DNA of 64,000 nt from Streptomyces sp. SCSIO 75703 (GTDB lineage Bacteria; Actinomycetota; Actinomycetes; Streptomycetales; Streptomycetaceae), in contig NZ_CP144555.1 of assembly GCF_036607905.1 (NCBI RefSeq), positions 2,666,001 through 2,730,000 of the forward strand, written 5' to 3'. This document shows positions 8,318 through 18,937 of the stretch, piece by piece. The position numbers and the translations under genes were made by a program. Position 1 is the stretch's first letter; the number at the start of each line of letters is the position of its first letter. Under the pieces are notes generated by a model that was not told where the DNA came from, did no database searches, and was given only the letters and a program-made list of their open reading frames with translations.

Positions 8318-8825
8318 CGGTGGTTCCTCTCATCCAGCGGGCGCCGAGCCCGGCCGTGAGCGCGCCGAGGGCGGCGCCCGCCGCCACGTCCGAGGGGTAG
8401 TGGACGCCGGCGACCAGCCGGGAGACGCACACGGCGGCGGCGAGCGGCCAGGCGGCGCGGGCGCCGAGCGCGCCGAAGGCGACGGCCGCCGCGGCGGCGG
8501 AGGTCGCGTGGGAACTGGGGAAGGAGTGCCGGCCGGCGGTGCGCACCAGGGGGTCCACGTGCGCGGGGCGCGGGCGGCGCACCACCCTCTTCACGCCCAT
8601 GCTGGCGAGGTGGGCGCCGGCGGTGAGCGCGGTGCCGCGCAGCCACGCCCGGCGGCGCGGCGCGTCCACGGCGGCTCCGGCGAGTCCGGCCGCGAGCCAG
8701 AGGGCGCCGTGCTCGCCGGCCCAGGACAGGGCGCGCGCGGCACCGGCGATCCGCGGGTCGGCGGCGCGGGCCCTGAGGGCCGTGACGATCCGGTGGTCCA
8801 AGTCGTCGACGTCGTCCATGGCCAC
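8310..8825 (-). CDS. PAP2-family phosphatase
   Basis: A 171-residue membrane phosphatase with all three PAP2 motifs: KRVVRRPRP, FPSSHATSA (PSxH, with Ser for the usual Gly) and SRLVAGVHYPSDVAAG. In mycobacteria the neighbouring Rv3807c is proposed to remove the 5-phosphate from decaprenyl-phosphoryl-5-phosphoribose, and the same position here suggests the same job. The start is GTG at 8825 or ATG at 8819; neither has a strong Shine-Dalgarno. It is the first gene of the leftward operon and is divergent from the DprE1 gene. Confidence 0.88.
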   Translation of the reverse strand: MAMDDVDDLDHRIVTALRARAADPRIAGAARALSWAGEHGALWLAAGLAGAAVDAPRRRAWLRGTALTAGAHLASMGVKRVVRRPRPAHVDPLVRTAGRHSFPSSHATSAAAAAVAFGALGARAAWPLAAAVCVSRLVAGVHYPSDVAAGAALGALTAGLGARWMRGTTDG

Positions 8826-8953
8826 TCACTGTTCACGGCGAGGGCGCGGGAAGTCCCGGCCCGGTCGAGCGACATACCATTAATCACCCGTTTCGGGGAT
8901 GGCCGGAATGTTTCATAACTAACCGCTCATCTTCGGGCGATACGGTCACCGCC
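8826..8953 (+). promoter_or_regulatory. Divergent promoter region, PAP2 / dprE1
   Basis: The 128-bp space between two divergent genes is unusually A/T-rich for this genome (ACCATTAATCACC, TGTTTCATAACTAACC). It must hold promoters for both arms of the decaprenyl-phospho-pentose locus. I cannot assign convincing -35/-10 pairs. Confidence 0.5.
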
Positions 8954-10303
8954 ATGTCTGCCGACACCGTTTCCGTCACCGGCTGGGGCCGTACGGCACC
9001 CACGGCCGCCCGCCTGGTCCGCCCGCGGACGTACGAGGAGGCCGCCGCCGCCGTCCGGGCGTGCGGGGCGCGCGGCGGCATCCCGCGGGGGCTGGGACGG
9101 GCCTACGGTGACGCGGCGCAGAACGCGGGCGGGGCCGTGCTGGACATGACGGGCCTGGACCGCGTCCACGCGGTGGACGCCGCCGGCGGGACGGTGCTGT
9201 GCGACGCGGGGGTCTCCCTGCACCGGCTGATGGAGGTCCTGCTGCCGCTCGGCTGGTTCGTGCCGGTGACCCCCGGCACCCGGTACGTGACGGTCGGCGG
9301 GGCGATCGGCGCGGACATCCACGGCAAGAACCACCACGTCTCCGGCTCCTTCGCCCGGCACGTGCTCGCGCTGGAGCTGCTCACGGCGGACGGCGAGGTG
9401 CGCACCGTGCTCCCCGGCACGCCGCTGTTCGACGCGACGGCGGGCGGCATGGGACTGACCGGGGTGATCCTCACCGCGACGGTGCGGCTCCAGCCGGTGG
9501 AGACCTCGCTGATGTCGGTGGACACCGAGCGCGCCCGCGACCTGGACGACCTGCTGGCGCGGCTGACCGCCACCGACCACCGCTACCGCTACTCGGTGGC
9601 CTGGATCGACCTGCTGGCGCGCGGCGCGGCGACCGGCCGGGCGGTGCTCACCCGGGGTGACCACGCGCCGCTGGACGCGCTCCCCGCGCGGCGGCGCGCC
9701 CGCCCGCTGGACTTCCGCACCGCGCGCCTGCCGGCCGCCCCCGCGCGGTTCCCGGAGGGCCTGCTGACCCGCACCACGGTGGGCCTCTTCAACACCGTCT
9801 GGTACCACAAGGCGCCTCGCGCGCAGACCGGGCGGCTGCGGCCGATCCCCGCCTTCTTCCACCCGCTGGACGGCGTGCCGCACTGGAACCGGGTCTACGG
9901 CCGCGGCGGCTTCGTGCAGTACCAGTTCGTGGTCGGGCACGGGCGGGAGGAGGCGCTGCGCCGCATCGTGCGCCGGATCGCGGAGCACCGTTGCCCGTCC
10001 TTCCTCGCCGTCCTCAAGCGGTTCGGGGAGGGCGACGCGGGCTGGCTGTCCTTCCCGGTGCCGGGCTGGACCCTCGCCCTGGACATCCCGGCGAACCTGC
10101 CGGGCCTCGGCCCGCTCCTCGACGGGCTGGACGAGGAGGTGGCGGCGGCCGGCGGCCGGGTCTACCTGGCCAAGGACTCCCGGCTGCGGCCCGAGTTGCT
10201 GGCCGCCATGTACCCGCGTCTGGACGAGTTCCGCGCGCTGCGCGCGGAGCTGGACCCGCGCGGGGTGTTCGTGTCCGACCTGTCCCGGCGCCTCGCCCTC
10301 TAG
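8954..10303 (+). CDS. dprE1: Decaprenylphosphoryl-beta-D-ribose 2'-oxidase (DprE1 type)
   Basis: A 449-residue FAD enzyme of the VAO/PCMH fold that oxidises the 2' hydroxyl of decaprenyl-phosphoryl-ribose. The FAD domain has GGIPRGLGRAYGD and the signature GADIHGKNHHVSGSF (residues 119-133). The substrate domain carries YGRGGFVQYQF and the catalytic-Lys segment YLAKDSR (K407, matching mycobacterial K418). The residue equivalent to mycobacterial Cys387, the covalent target of benzothiazinones, is Ala375 here (PGWTLALDIP). The ATG at 8954 is the first good start. A reductase partner follows 17 bp downstream. Confidence 0.92.
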   Translation: MSADTVSVTGWGRTAPTAARLVRPRTYEEAAAAVRACGARGGIPRGLGRAYGDAAQNAGGAVLDMTGLDRVHAVDAAGGTVLCDAGVSLHRLMEVLLPLGWFVPVTPGTRYVTVGGAIGADIHGKNHHVSGSFARHVLALELLTADGEVRTVLPGTPLFDATAGGMGLTGVILTATVRLQPVETSLMSVDTERARDLDDLLARLTATDHRYRYSVAWIDLLARGAATGRAVLTRGDHAPLDALPARRRARPLDFRTARLPAAPARFPEGLLTRTTVGLFNTVWYHKAPRAQTGRLRPIPAFFHPLDGVPHWNRVYGRGGFVQYQFVVGHGREEALRRIVRRIAEHRCPSFLAVLKRFGEGDAGWLSFPVPGWTLALDIPANLPGLGPLLDGLDEEVAAAGGRVYLAKDSRLRPELLAAMYPRLDEFRALRAELDPRGVFVSDLSRRLAL

Positions 10304-10320
10304 GAACCCCAGGAGCTGTC

Positions 10321-11076
10321 GTGAAGGACGCCTTCGGCCTCCCCCAGTCCCTTCTCGTCCTCGGCGGTACGTCCGAGATCGCGCTCGCCACCGCGCGCCG
10401 CCTGATCGCCCGCCGCACCCGCACCGTCTGGCTGGCCGGGCGCCCCTCCCCCGCCCTGGACGGGGCCGCGGAGGAACTGCGCGCGCTCGGCGCCGAGGTG
10501 CGCACCGTCGCCTTCGACGCCCTCGACCCCGCCTCCCACGAGGCGGTGCTCGGCAAGGTGTTCGCGGAGGGCGACATCGATCTGGTGCTGCTCGCCTTCG
10601 GCATCCTCGGCGACCAGGCGCACGACGAACGCGAGCCGCTGAACGCGGTGCGGGTGGCGCAGACCAACTACACCGGCGCGGTCTCCTCGGGGCTGGTGGC
10701 GGCCCGCGCCCTCCAGGACCAGGGGCACGGTTCGCTGGTGGTGCTCTCCTCGGTGGCCGGGGAGCGGGCCCGCCGGGCCAACTTCATCTACGGCTCCAGC
10801 AAGGCCGGGCTGGACGCCTTCGCCCAGGGCCTGGGCGACGCGCTGCTGGGCACCGGTGTGCACGTGATGGTGGTGCGGCCCGGTTTCGTCCGCTCGCGGA
10901 TGACGGCCGGGAGGCAGGAGGCGCCGCTGGCGACGACGCCGGGCGCGGTGGCCGCCGCCATCGAACTGGGCCTGCGCCGCCGTTCGGAGACGGTGTGGGT
11001 GCCGGGGACGCTGCGCGTGGTGATGTCGGCGGTGCGGCACCTGCCGCGTGGGGTCTTCCGCCGCCTGCCCCTGTGA
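10321..11076 (+). CDS. dprE2: Decaprenylphospho-2-keto-pentose reductase (DprE2 type, SDR family)
   Basis: A 251-residue short-chain dehydrogenase that in mycobacteria reduces the 2-keto intermediate made by DprE1, giving decaprenyl-phosphoryl-arabinose. It has the NAD(P) glycine motif LVLGGTSEIALATA, the catalytic Ser in VVLSSVAG and the YGSSK catalytic pair. The GTG at 10321 follows AGGAG at 10311-10315 and gives the standard DprE2 N-terminus. It is placed directly after dprE1, so the two form one operon. It converges on the 2H phosphoesterase gene. Confidence 0.92.
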   Translation: MKDAFGLPQSLLVLGGTSEIALATARRLIARRTRTVWLAGRPSPALDGAAEELRALGAEVRTVAFDALDPASHEAVLGKVFAEGDIDLVLLAFGILGDQAHDEREPLNAVRVAQTNYTGAVSSGLVAARALQDQGHGSLVVLSSVAGERARRANFIYGSSKAGLDAFAQGLGDALLGTGVHVMVVRPGFVRSRMTAGRQEAPLATTPGAVAAAIELGLRRRSETVWVPGTLRVVMSAVRHLPRGVFRRLPL

Positions 11077-11138
11077 CCGGGCCGCGGCCGGACGGGCGGG
11101 GCGCCTCGCCGCCCGGCCGGTGGCGGCGCCCGGGGCGG

Positions 11139-11726
11139 TCAGTGCGCCTGGCGGGTCGGCAGGGTGCCGTGTTCCACGCGCCCGGCCTGGGGCGGGACGA
11201 CGGCGCTGCCGAAGGGGAACTCGCGGAGCTTGCGCCAGACGGCGTCGGGGCCCTGTTCGTAGAGCGCGAAGCCGGTGCAGGGCCACTGGGCCTCGTAGTC
11301 GGACAGTTCCTCGAAGGCGCGGTCCATGGCCGCCTCGTCGATGCCGTGGGCCACCGTGACGTGCGGGTGGTACGGGAACTGCAGCTCGCGCGGGACGGGG
11401 CCGGCGGAGGAGCGGACCCGCTTCTGGAGCCAGGCGCAGGCGGCGCCGCCCTCCACCACCTGCACGAAGACCACCGGGGAGAGCGGGCGGAAGGTCCCGG
11501 TGCCGGACAGCCGCATCGGGAAGGGGCGGCCGGCCGCGGCGACCTCGGCGAGGTGCGCCTCGACGGCGGGCAGCACCACCGCGTCGACCTCCGTCGGCGG
11601 CAGCAGGGTGACGTGGGTGGGGATGCCGTGAGCAGCGGCGTCGCCGAAGCCCGCGCGCAGCTCCTGGAGCTGGCTGCCGTGAGGCTCCGGGACCGCGATC
11701 GACACGCCGATCGTTACGGTCCCCAC
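11139..11726 (-). CDS. 2'-5' RNA ligase / 2H phosphoesterase family protein
   Basis: A 195-residue protein with the two HxT/S motifs that define 2H phosphoesterases, THVTLL near residue 40 and HPHVTVAH near residue 130. Members act on cyclic phosphodiesters or 2'-5' linkages in RNA and nucleotides; the true substrate is not known. The GTG at 11726 has a CAGGAGA Shine-Dalgarno five bases upstream and gives the normal family N-terminus (GTVTIGVSIAVPEP). It is followed on the same strand by trpS after a 185-bp gap upstream, so it may have its own promoter. Confidence 0.88.
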   Translation of the reverse strand: MGTVTIGVSIAVPEPHGSQLQELRAGFGDAAAHGIPTHVTLLPPTEVDAVVLPAVEAHLAEVAAAGRPFPMRLSGTGTFRPLSPVVFVQVVEGGAACAWLQKRVRSSAGPVPRELQFPYHPHVTVAHGIDEAAMDRAFEELSDYEAQWPCTGFALYEQGPDAVWRKLREFPFGSAVVPPQAGRVEHGTLPTRQAH

Positions 11727-11911
11727 ATCGTCTCCTGTCGTTCTGTCGGTGCCGCCCGTCCCGGGACGCGCGGCGGTGGCCGCCGCGCGGCCACCCCGGT
11801 TATCGACTGTACGTCCACGGCCCGGCCCCGGGCAGGCGCAACGGGAGTGATGTGCAGCGCTACGGCGCGGCGGCGGGGCGTACGGGCCCGGTGCCCTGGG
11901 GCTTTGCCGGA

Positions 11912-13045
<1,134 letters not shown>

Positions 13046-14494
13046 TCAGCCGAGGTCGATCTCGGGGTAGAGCGGGAAGCCCGCCACGAGGTCGGAGGCG
13101 CGCCGCGAGATCTCGTCCGCGACCTTGGCGTCCAGCACGTGCTGGGCCTTGGACGGGGCGCCCTTGGCGGTGGTGCCGGGCTCGGTGGCGGTCAGGACGC
13201 GGTCGATGAGGCCGGCCACCTCGTCCATCTCGGCGGTGCCGAGGCCCCGGGTGGTCAGCGCGGGGGTGCCGACGCGGATGCCGGAGGTGTACCAGGCGCC
13301 GTTGGGGTCGGCGGGGATGGAGTTGCGGTTGGTGACGATGCCGGCGTCGAGGAGGGCGGCCTCGGCCTGGCGGCCGGTGAGGCCGTGGGAGGTGGCGACG
13401 TCGATGAGGTTGAGGTGGTTGTCGCTGCCGCCGGTGACGAGGGTGGCGCCGCGCCGCATCAGGCCCTCGGCGAGGGCGCGGGAGTTGTCGACGACGCGCC
13501 GGGCGTAGTCGCGGAAGGCGGGCTGCCGGGCCTCGGCGAGGGCGACGGCCTTGGCGGCCATGACGTGCGGGAGGGGGCCGCCGAGGACCATCGGGCAGCC
13601 GCGGTCGACCTGGTCCTTGAGGGAGTCGTCGCAGAGCACCATGCCGCCGCGCGGGCCGCGCAGCGACTTGTGGGTGGTGGTGGTGACGATCGGGGCGTGC
13701 GGGACGGGGTCGAAGTCGCCGGTGAGGACCTTGCCGGCGACGAGGCCCGCGAAGTGCGCCATGTCGACCATGAGCGTGGCGCCGACCTCGTCGGCGATCT
13801 CGCGCATGATCCGGAAGTTGACCAGGCGCGGGTAGGCGGAGTACCCGGCGACGAGGATCAGCGGCTTGAACTCGCGGGCGGCGGTGCGCAGCGCCGCGTA
13901 GTCGATCAGGCCGGTGGCGGGGTCGGTGCCGTAGGAGCGCTGGTCGAACATCTTGCCGGAGATGTTCGGGCGGAAGCCGTGGGTGAGGTGGCCGCCGGCG
14001 TCCAGGGACATGCCGAGCATGCGCTGGTTGCCGAAGGCGGCGCGCAGTTCGGCCCAGTCGGCGTCGGTGAGGTCGTTGATCTGGCGGGCGCCGGCCTTCT
14101 CCAGGAAGGGGGCCTCGACCCGGTCGGCGAGGACGGCCCAGAAGGCGACCAGGTTGGCGTCGATGCCGGAGTGCGGCTGGACGTAGGCGTGCCGGGCGCC
14201 GAAGAGTTCGCGGGCGTGCTCGGCGGCGAGGGACTCGACGGTGTCGACGTTGCGGCAGCCGGCGTAGAAGCGGCGGCCGACGGTGCCCTCGGCGTACTTG
14301 TCGCTGAGCCAGTTGCCCATGGCGAGCAGGGTGGCCGGGGAGGCGTAGTTCTCGGATGCGATCAGCTTGAGCATCTCGCGCTGGTCGGCGACCTCCTGGC
14401 CGATGGCGTCGGCGACGCGCGGTTCGACCGAGCGGATGACGTCGAGGGCGGCGCGGTAGGCGGTGGAAGCGGTGGACAGGGGCTCCGCTGACAT
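13046..14494 (-). CDS. glyA: Serine hydroxymethyltransferase
   Basis: A 482-residue PLP enzyme that interconverts serine and glycine and makes 5,10-methylene-tetrahydrofolate. The PLP lysine is K276 in [14 protein letters not shown]. Other landmarks are [22 protein letters not shown] and VDMAHFAGL. At 482 residues it is longer than the usual 420, because of an insertion around residues 127-157 ([20 protein letters not shown]), as in the longer actinobacterial GlyA. The ATG at 14494 has a GGAGG Shine-Dalgarno seven bases upstream. A ZTP riboswitch occupies its leader, so expression should rise when 10-formyl-tetrahydrofolate is short. Confidence 0.96.
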   Translation of the reverse strand: MSAEPLSTASTAYRAALDVIRSVEPRVADAIGQEVADQREMLKLIASENYASPATLLAMGNWLSDKYAEGTVGRRFYAGCRNVDTVESLAAEHARELFGARHAYVQPHSGIDANLVAFWAVLADRVEAPFLEKAGARQINDLTDADWAELRAAFGNQRMLGMSLDAGGHLTHGFRPNISGKMFDQRSYGTDPATGLIDYAALRTAAREFKPLILVAGYSAYPRLVNFRIMREIADEVGATLMVDMAHFAGLVAGKVLTGDFDPVPHAPIVTTTTHKSLRGPRGGMVLCDDSLKDQVDRGCPMVLGGPLPHVMAAKAVALAEARQPAFRDYARRVVDNSRALAEGLMRRGATLVTGGSDNHLNLIDVATSHGLTGRQAEAALLDAGIVTNRNSIPADPNGAWYTSGIRVGTPALTTRGLGTAEMDEVAGLIDRVLTATEPGTTAKGAPSKAQHVLDAKVADEISRRASDLVAGFPLYPEIDLG

Positions 14495-14530
14495 GGGGAC
14501 CTCCGGACGGTGGGTCGGCATTGTCGGTAC

Positions 14531-14622
14531 GGCCCAGGCGCACGGCACTCGTGCCGGGCCCGCGGGTCCCGGGGGCCGCTTCCCGATGGTCGGTCCCATC
14601 CCAGCACGCCAGTCACGGCCCA
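14531..14622 (-). ncRNA. ZTP (pfl) riboswitch upstream of glyA
   Basis: Read on the minus strand, the glyA leader contains the conserved 5' pfl block GUGACUGGCG, the following UGGGAUGGGACC stem-loop region, CGGGAAGCGGCCC, a GGCACGAGUGCC hairpin and the 3' pseudoknot block GCGCCUGGGCC, in the right order and spacing. The pfl RNA binds ZTP/ZMP, purine intermediates that build up when formyl-tetrahydrofolate is lacking. It usually controls glyA, folD, purH or fhs genes. The 3' end lies about 36 bases before the glyA ATG, so control could be at translation or termination. Confidence 0.87.
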
Positions 14623-14726
14623 CGGCCACCCTACCGGGGCCCCGGTTCGCCCGGCCCTTGGCGTCCACCATGCGGGCCGGGCCACGGGGGTTCCGGGCGG
14701 GGACACGGGGGGCCGGGCGGGCCGGG

Positions 14727-15686
14727 TCAGGGGAGCCAGGGCCGCCAGGTGCCGGGGTGGGCGTCGACCCAGGCGCGCGCGGCGTCCTCGGGGCGCATCC
14801 TCCGTTCGGCGATCATGAGGGAGACCTCGTTCTGGTCCTCGGTGGTCCACCGGAACCGCTTGAGGAACTCGGCGGCGTCGCCGCCGCCGCGGGCGAAGTC
14901 GGCGTTGAGGTACTTCTGCAGGGCGGTGACCGGGTAGCCGCAGGCGACCTTCGCGGGGTCGGCGTCGCAGCCCTCCTCGTACGGCGGGAGTTCCACCTCG
15001 GTCATGGGGACCTTCTCGAAGAGCCACTGGGGTGTGTACCAGTAGGTGAGGAAGGGTTTCTTCTCCTTGGCGAACTGCTCGATCTGGGTGATCTGGGCGG
15101 CCTCGGAGCCGGCGAAGACGACCTCGTAGTCGAGGTCCAGGTTCTTCACGAGGGCCTTGTCGTTGGTGACGTAGGACGGGGAGCCGTCCATGAGCTGGCC
15201 CTTGCCGCCGCTCTCGGCGGTGCGCAGCGCCCCGGCGTACTTGTCGAGGTTCTTCCAGTGGGTGACGTCGGGGTGTTCCTCGGCGAAGTACGTGGGGACG
15301 TACCAGCCGATGTGTCCGGTGACGCCGAGGTCGCCGCCGCGGGTGATGGTCTTCTTCTCGTCGACGTACCGGCGTTCCTGTTCGGGGTGGCCCCAGTCCT
15401 CCAGGATGACGTCGACCCGGCCCTGGCTGAGCGCGTCCCAGGCGGGGACCTCGTCGGCCTGGACGGTGTCGACGCGGTAGCCGAGTTCGTGCTCCAGCAG
15501 GTGCCGGGCGACGGCCACGTTGGCCTGGGCGCCGACCCAGGACTGCACGGAGAGGGTTACGGTGCGGGTGCCGCCGGCGTGGGCGAACGGGGACGCCTGG
15601 CGGGTCATGTCGGCGGCGCCGCAGCCGGTGAGCAGCAGCAGCGCGAGGCCGGCGGCCGGCGCGGTGGTGACGCGGGGGCGGCGCAT
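14727..15686 (-). CDS. Glycine betaine/choline ABC transporter substrate-binding lipoprotein
   Basis: A 319-residue OpuAC-type binding protein. The signal peptide ends in a lipobox LLTGC with lipidated C22. The mature protein has aromatic residues expected to cage a quaternary ammonium: [29 protein letters not shown] and [11 protein letters not shown]. It starts with ATG one base after the permease stop. It is the last gene of a leftward operon with a betaine-aldehyde-type dehydrogenase and a choline-oxidase-type gene, so choline or glycine betaine is the likely ligand. Confidence 0.93.
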   Translation of the reverse strand: MRRPRVTTAPAAGLALLLLTGCGAADMTRQASPFAHAGGTRTVTLSVQSWVGAQANVAVARHLLEHELGYRVDTVQADEVPAWDALSQGRVDVILEDWGHPEQERRYVDEKKTITRGGDLGVTGHIGWYVPTYFAEEHPDVTHWKNLDKYAGALRTAESGGKGQLMDGSPSYVTNDKALVKNLDLDYEVVFAGSEAAQITQIEQFAKEKKPFLTYWYTPQWLFEKVPMTEVELPPYEEGCDADPAKVACGYPVTALQKYLNADFARGGGDAAEFLKRFRWTTEDQNEVSLMIAERRMRPEDAARAWVDAHPGTWRPWLP

Positions 15687-15687
15687 G

Positions 15688-17646
15688 TCAGGCTCCGTTC
15701 CTCGGGCGGCGGGCGGTCGGCTGGGTGACCCGGTCGAGCATCAGGCCGAGGCAGACGATGGCCGCGCCGGCCACCAGCCCGGTCGCCAGGTCGCCCTGGG
15801 CGAGGCCGAAGACGACCTGGTAGCCGAGGGCGCCGCCGCCGACGAGGCCGCCGATGATGACGACGGCGAGCACCAGGACGACGCCCTGGTTGACGGCGAG
15901 CAGCAGGGCGGGGCGGGCCAGCGGGAGCTGGACCTGGCGCAGTTGCTGGCCGGTGGTGGCGCCGAGCGAGCGGGCCGCCTCCAGCGCGGCCGGGTCGACG
16001 CGGCGCAGCCCCTGGGCGGTGATGCGGACGACGGCGGGCAGGGCGTAGACGACCGCGGCGGCGACGGCGGGGGCGCGGCCGACGCCGAAGAGGGCGACGA
16101 CCGGGATGAGGTAGACGAACTGCGGCAGCGTCTGGAAGACGTCCAGGACGGGCCGCAGCAGCCGTGCGAAGCGGTCGCCGCGGGCGGCGGCGATCCCGGT
16201 GGCGACGCCGAGGACGAGGGTGACGGCGACGGCGGCGAGCACCTGGGAGAGCGTGTCCAGGGACGGTTTCCACACGCCGAGCACCCCGATGGCGGCGAGG
16301 GCGAGGACGGCGGTGAGCGCGGTGCGCCAGGTGCCGATCAGCCAGGCCGGGGCGGCGACGAGCAGCAGCACGGCCCACCAGGGCAGCCAGAGCAGTCCGT
16401 CGCGGACCGGGTCGAGGACCCAGGTGGTGAAGCGGGCCGCCCAGTCGGCGGTGCCGCCGACGAGGGGGACGCCGGAGTACAGGTGGGCGGTCATCCAGTC
16501 GACGGCGCGGTTGACGGGCTCGGCGAGCGGGACCTCCCAGGCGGCGGGCCACTGGGCGTGGCCGGCGAGGCGGGCGGCGAGCGCCGCGGCGACGACGCCG
16601 GCGGCGGCCGTGGCGAGGCGCCACCGGGCCGGGGGCCGGGGGGCGGCGCCGAGGCGGTCCCCGGCGGCGCCGGTGACGCGGTCCAGGACGACGGCGAGCA
16701 GCACGATCGGGATGCCAGCGGCGAGGGCCGCGCCGACGTCGACCGAGGCGAGGGCCTGGTAGACGCGGTCGCCGAGGCCGCCGGCGCCGATCACGGAGGC
16801 GATGACTGCCATGGAGAGCGCCATCATGATGGTCTGGTTGAGGCCGAGGAGCAGTTCGCGGCGGGCCAGCGGCAGCCGGGCGGTGAAGAGCCGCTGCCGG
16901 GCGGTGGTGCCGAGGGACTCGACGGCCTCCAGGACCTCCGGGTCGGCGCCGCGCAGGCCGAGGGCGGTGAGCCGGGCCATGGGCGGGGCGGCGTAGACGA
17001 CGGTGGCGAGGACGGCGGCGGGCACGCCGATGCCGAAGACCAGGACGACGGGGAGCAGGTAGGCGAAGGCGGGCAGCACCTGCATGGTGTCGAGGACGGG
17101 GCGCAGCACCCGCTCCGCGCGGTCGGAGAGGCCGGCGGCCAGGCCGAGCAGGGCGCCGACGGCGGCGGAGGCGAGGACGGCGACCGCCATCAGGGCGAGG
17201 GTCTGCATGGTCGGCAGCCACATGCCGAGCAGTCCGCAGGCGAGGAAGGCCGCCGCCGTGCCGAGGGCGAGCCGGACGCCGCCCGCGCGCCAGGCGACGA
17301 GGGCGCCGGCCGCGGTGACGCCGGCCCAGCCGGCGGCGAGCAGCGCGAGGTAGACGGCGCGCACGGAGAGCACGACGGCGTTGCTGACGTGGCCGAGGAC
17401 GTGGAGGAACAGGGGGTGGCTGTCGCGGTTGTCGATGATCCAGTCGCTGGCGCCGCCGAGCGGTCCGGAGACGTCGACGGTGAGCGCGCCGGGCCAGGCG
17501 CCGCCGCCCCAGCGGGCCTGGGCGAGGGGGACGAGGACGGCCGCGAGGGCGGCGAGGGCCAGCAGTTTGGCCGCGGGCCGGCCGCGCAGGGCGCGTACGG
17601 CGCGCAGGGGGGCGGGGCCGGGGGCGGCGGCGGTGAGGGTCGTCAT
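15688..17646 (-). CDS. Glycine betaine/choline ABC permease, duplicated-domain
   Basis: A 652-residue membrane protein with two complete copies of the OpuAB/ProW permease domain in one chain. Each half has the core RPVLDxxQxLPxFxYLxPV and an EAA loop ([15 protein letters not shown] in the first, [15 protein letters not shown] in the second). A single-domain ProW is about 280-330 residues and works as a dimer, so this chain provides both halves of the pore. The ATG at 17646 overlaps the ATPase stop by 4 bp, and the binding-protein gene follows. Confidence 0.92.
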   Translation of the reverse strand: MTTLTAAAPGPAPLRAVRALRGRPAAKLLALAALAAVLVPLAQARWGGGAWPGALTVDVSGPLGGASDWIIDNRDSHPLFLHVLGHVSNAVVLSVRAVYLALLAAGWAGVTAAGALVAWRAGGVRLALGTAAAFLACGLLGMWLPTMQTLALMAVAVLASAAVGALLGLAAGLSDRAERVLRPVLDTMQVLPAFAYLLPVVLVFGIGVPAAVLATVVYAAPPMARLTALGLRGADPEVLEAVESLGTTARQRLFTARLPLARRELLLGLNQTIMMALSMAVIASVIGAGGLGDRVYQALASVDVGAALAAGIPIVLLAVVLDRVTGAAGDRLGAAPRPPARWRLATAAAGVVAAALAARLAGHAQWPAAWEVPLAEPVNRAVDWMTAHLYSGVPLVGGTADWAARFTTWVLDPVRDGLLWLPWWAVLLLVAAPAWLIGTWRTALTAVLALAAIGVLGVWKPSLDTLSQVLAAVAVTLVLGVATGIAAARGDRFARLLRPVLDVFQTLPQFVYLIPVVALFGVGRAPAVAAAVVYALPAVVRITAQGLRRVDPAALEAARSLGATTGQQLRQVQLPLARPALLLAVNQGVVLVLAVVIIGGLVGGGALGYQVVFGLAQGDLATGLVAGAAIVCLGLMLDRVTQPTARRPRNGA

Positions 17647-18758
17647 CCGACGGTCTCCTCGCGCCGGTCCGCCTCCGCGGGGAGGTCCGCCCCCGTGCCG
17701 GGCCGGTCCCGCGCGGCGGCGGCCGGGCCGCCGTCGCCGGGGCGTGCGGTGCCGGCGACGACGGCGAGCAGGGCGGTGGCGTCGACGACGCCGAGGCAGC
17801 GGGGGCCGTCCATGACGCGGGCCGGGGTGCCGGCGCGGGCGACGGCCTCGATGGCCTCGGAGACGGTGGCCTCGGGCCGCAGGGCGGGCCCGCGGGCGGC
17901 CTCGGCGGCGTCGGCGGGGGCGCGCAGGGCGGTGCGGACGGTGAGGACCTGTTCGCGGGGGACGTCGCGGACGAAGGCGCGGACGTAGTCGTCGGCGGGC
18001 GAGCCGACGATCTCCTCGGGGGTGCCGAGCTGGACGACGCGGCCGTCGCGCATGAGGGCGATGCGGTCGCCCAGTTTGAGGGCTTCCTGGAGGTCGTGGG
18101 TGATGAAGACCATCGTGCGGCCCTCCTCGCGGTGGAGCCGGACGACCTCCTCCTGCATATCGCGCCGGATCAGCGGGTCGAGCGCGCTGAACGGCTCGTC
18201 GAACAGCAGCACCTCGGGGTCGGCGGCGAGGGCGCGGGCGAGGCCGACGCGCTGGCGCTGGCCGCCGGAGAGCTGTCCGGGGCGGCGGTGCTCCAGGCCG
18301 GCGAGGCCGACCTTGGCGACGAGGGCGGCGGCGCGTTCGCGGCGCTCGGCGCGGCCGACGCCCTGGATCTCCAGGCCGTGGGCGGCGTTGTCGAGGACGG
18401 TGCGGTGCGGGAGCAGGCCGAAGTGCTGGAAGACCATGGCGGCGCGGTGCCGGCGCAGGGCGCGCAGCCGGGCGCGGTCCATGGCGCGCACGTCCTCGCC
18501 GTCGATGGCGATGGCGCCCGCGGTCGGCTCGATCAGCCGGGTCAGGCAGCGCACCAGGGTGGACTTGCCGGAGCCGGAGAGGCCCATCACGACGAAGACC
18601 TCGCCCTTGCGCACCTCGAAGGAGACGTCGCGGACGGCCGCGGTGCAGCCGGTGCGGGCGCGGAGTTCGGCGGCGGGCAGGGCGGCGAGGGCGGGGTCCT
18701 CGGGGACGCGGTGGGCCTTGGGCCCGAAGACCTTCCAGAGCCCGTCGACCGTGAACAC
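17643..18758 (-). CDS. Glycine betaine/choline ABC transporter ATP-binding protein
   Basis: A 371-residue ProV/OpuAA-type ATPase. Walker A is GLSGSGKST, the signature is [14 protein letters not shown] and Walker B is [14 protein letters not shown]; the C-terminal region carries a CBS-like pair ([32 protein letters not shown]) that in relatives senses ionic strength. The start given, GTG at 18758, is the only one open in this frame and has no Shine-Dalgarno. A better start may be the ATG at 18937, which overlaps the stop of the gene upstream as ATGA but is one base out of frame across a run of eight G (18764-18771). See the extension entry. Confidence 0.88.
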   Translation of the reverse strand: MFTVDGLWKVFGPKAHRVPEDPALAALPAAELRARTGCTAAVRDVSFEVRKGEVFVVMGLSGSGKSTLVRCLTRLIEPTAGAIAIDGEDVRAMDRARLRALRRHRAAMVFQHFGLLPHRTVLDNAAHGLEIQGVGRAERRERAAALVAKVGLAGLEHRRPGQLSGGQRQRVGLARALAADPEVLLFDEPFSALDPLIRRDMQEEVVRLHREEGRTMVFITHDLQEALKLGDRIALMRDGRVVQLGTPEEIVGSPADDYVRAFVRDVPREQVLTVRTALRAPADAAEAARGPALRPEATVSEAIEAVARAGTPARVMDGPRCLGVVDATALLAVVAGTARPGDGGPAAAARDRPGTGADLPAEADRREETVG

Positions 18759-18937
18759 CGCCCGGGGGGGGCGGGGTCGTCGGCGCCGGGGGCGGGGGCG
18801 GGGACGGGAGCGGCAGGCACGGAGGCGGGGGCGGCGGGGGCGGCGTCCGTCATCGGGCCCGGGGCAGCCGCCGTGCCGGAGCCGTCGGCCGGGTCACCGT
18901 CGGTACCCGCGCCACCGGTGGTGTCGCTCGTCGTCAC
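18759..18937 (-). other. Possible frameshifted N-terminal extension of the ABC ATPase
   Basis: From an ATG at 18937, overlapping the GMC oxidoreductase stop as ATGA, an open frame encodes [20 protein letters not shown] and a Pro/Ala-rich stretch. It then runs into the ATPase gene in the wrong frame. Adding one base in the G8 run at 18764-18771 would join the two frames. Either the run is miscounted, a real frameshift has occurred, or the ATPase starts at 18758 and this is chance. Confidence 0.5.
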
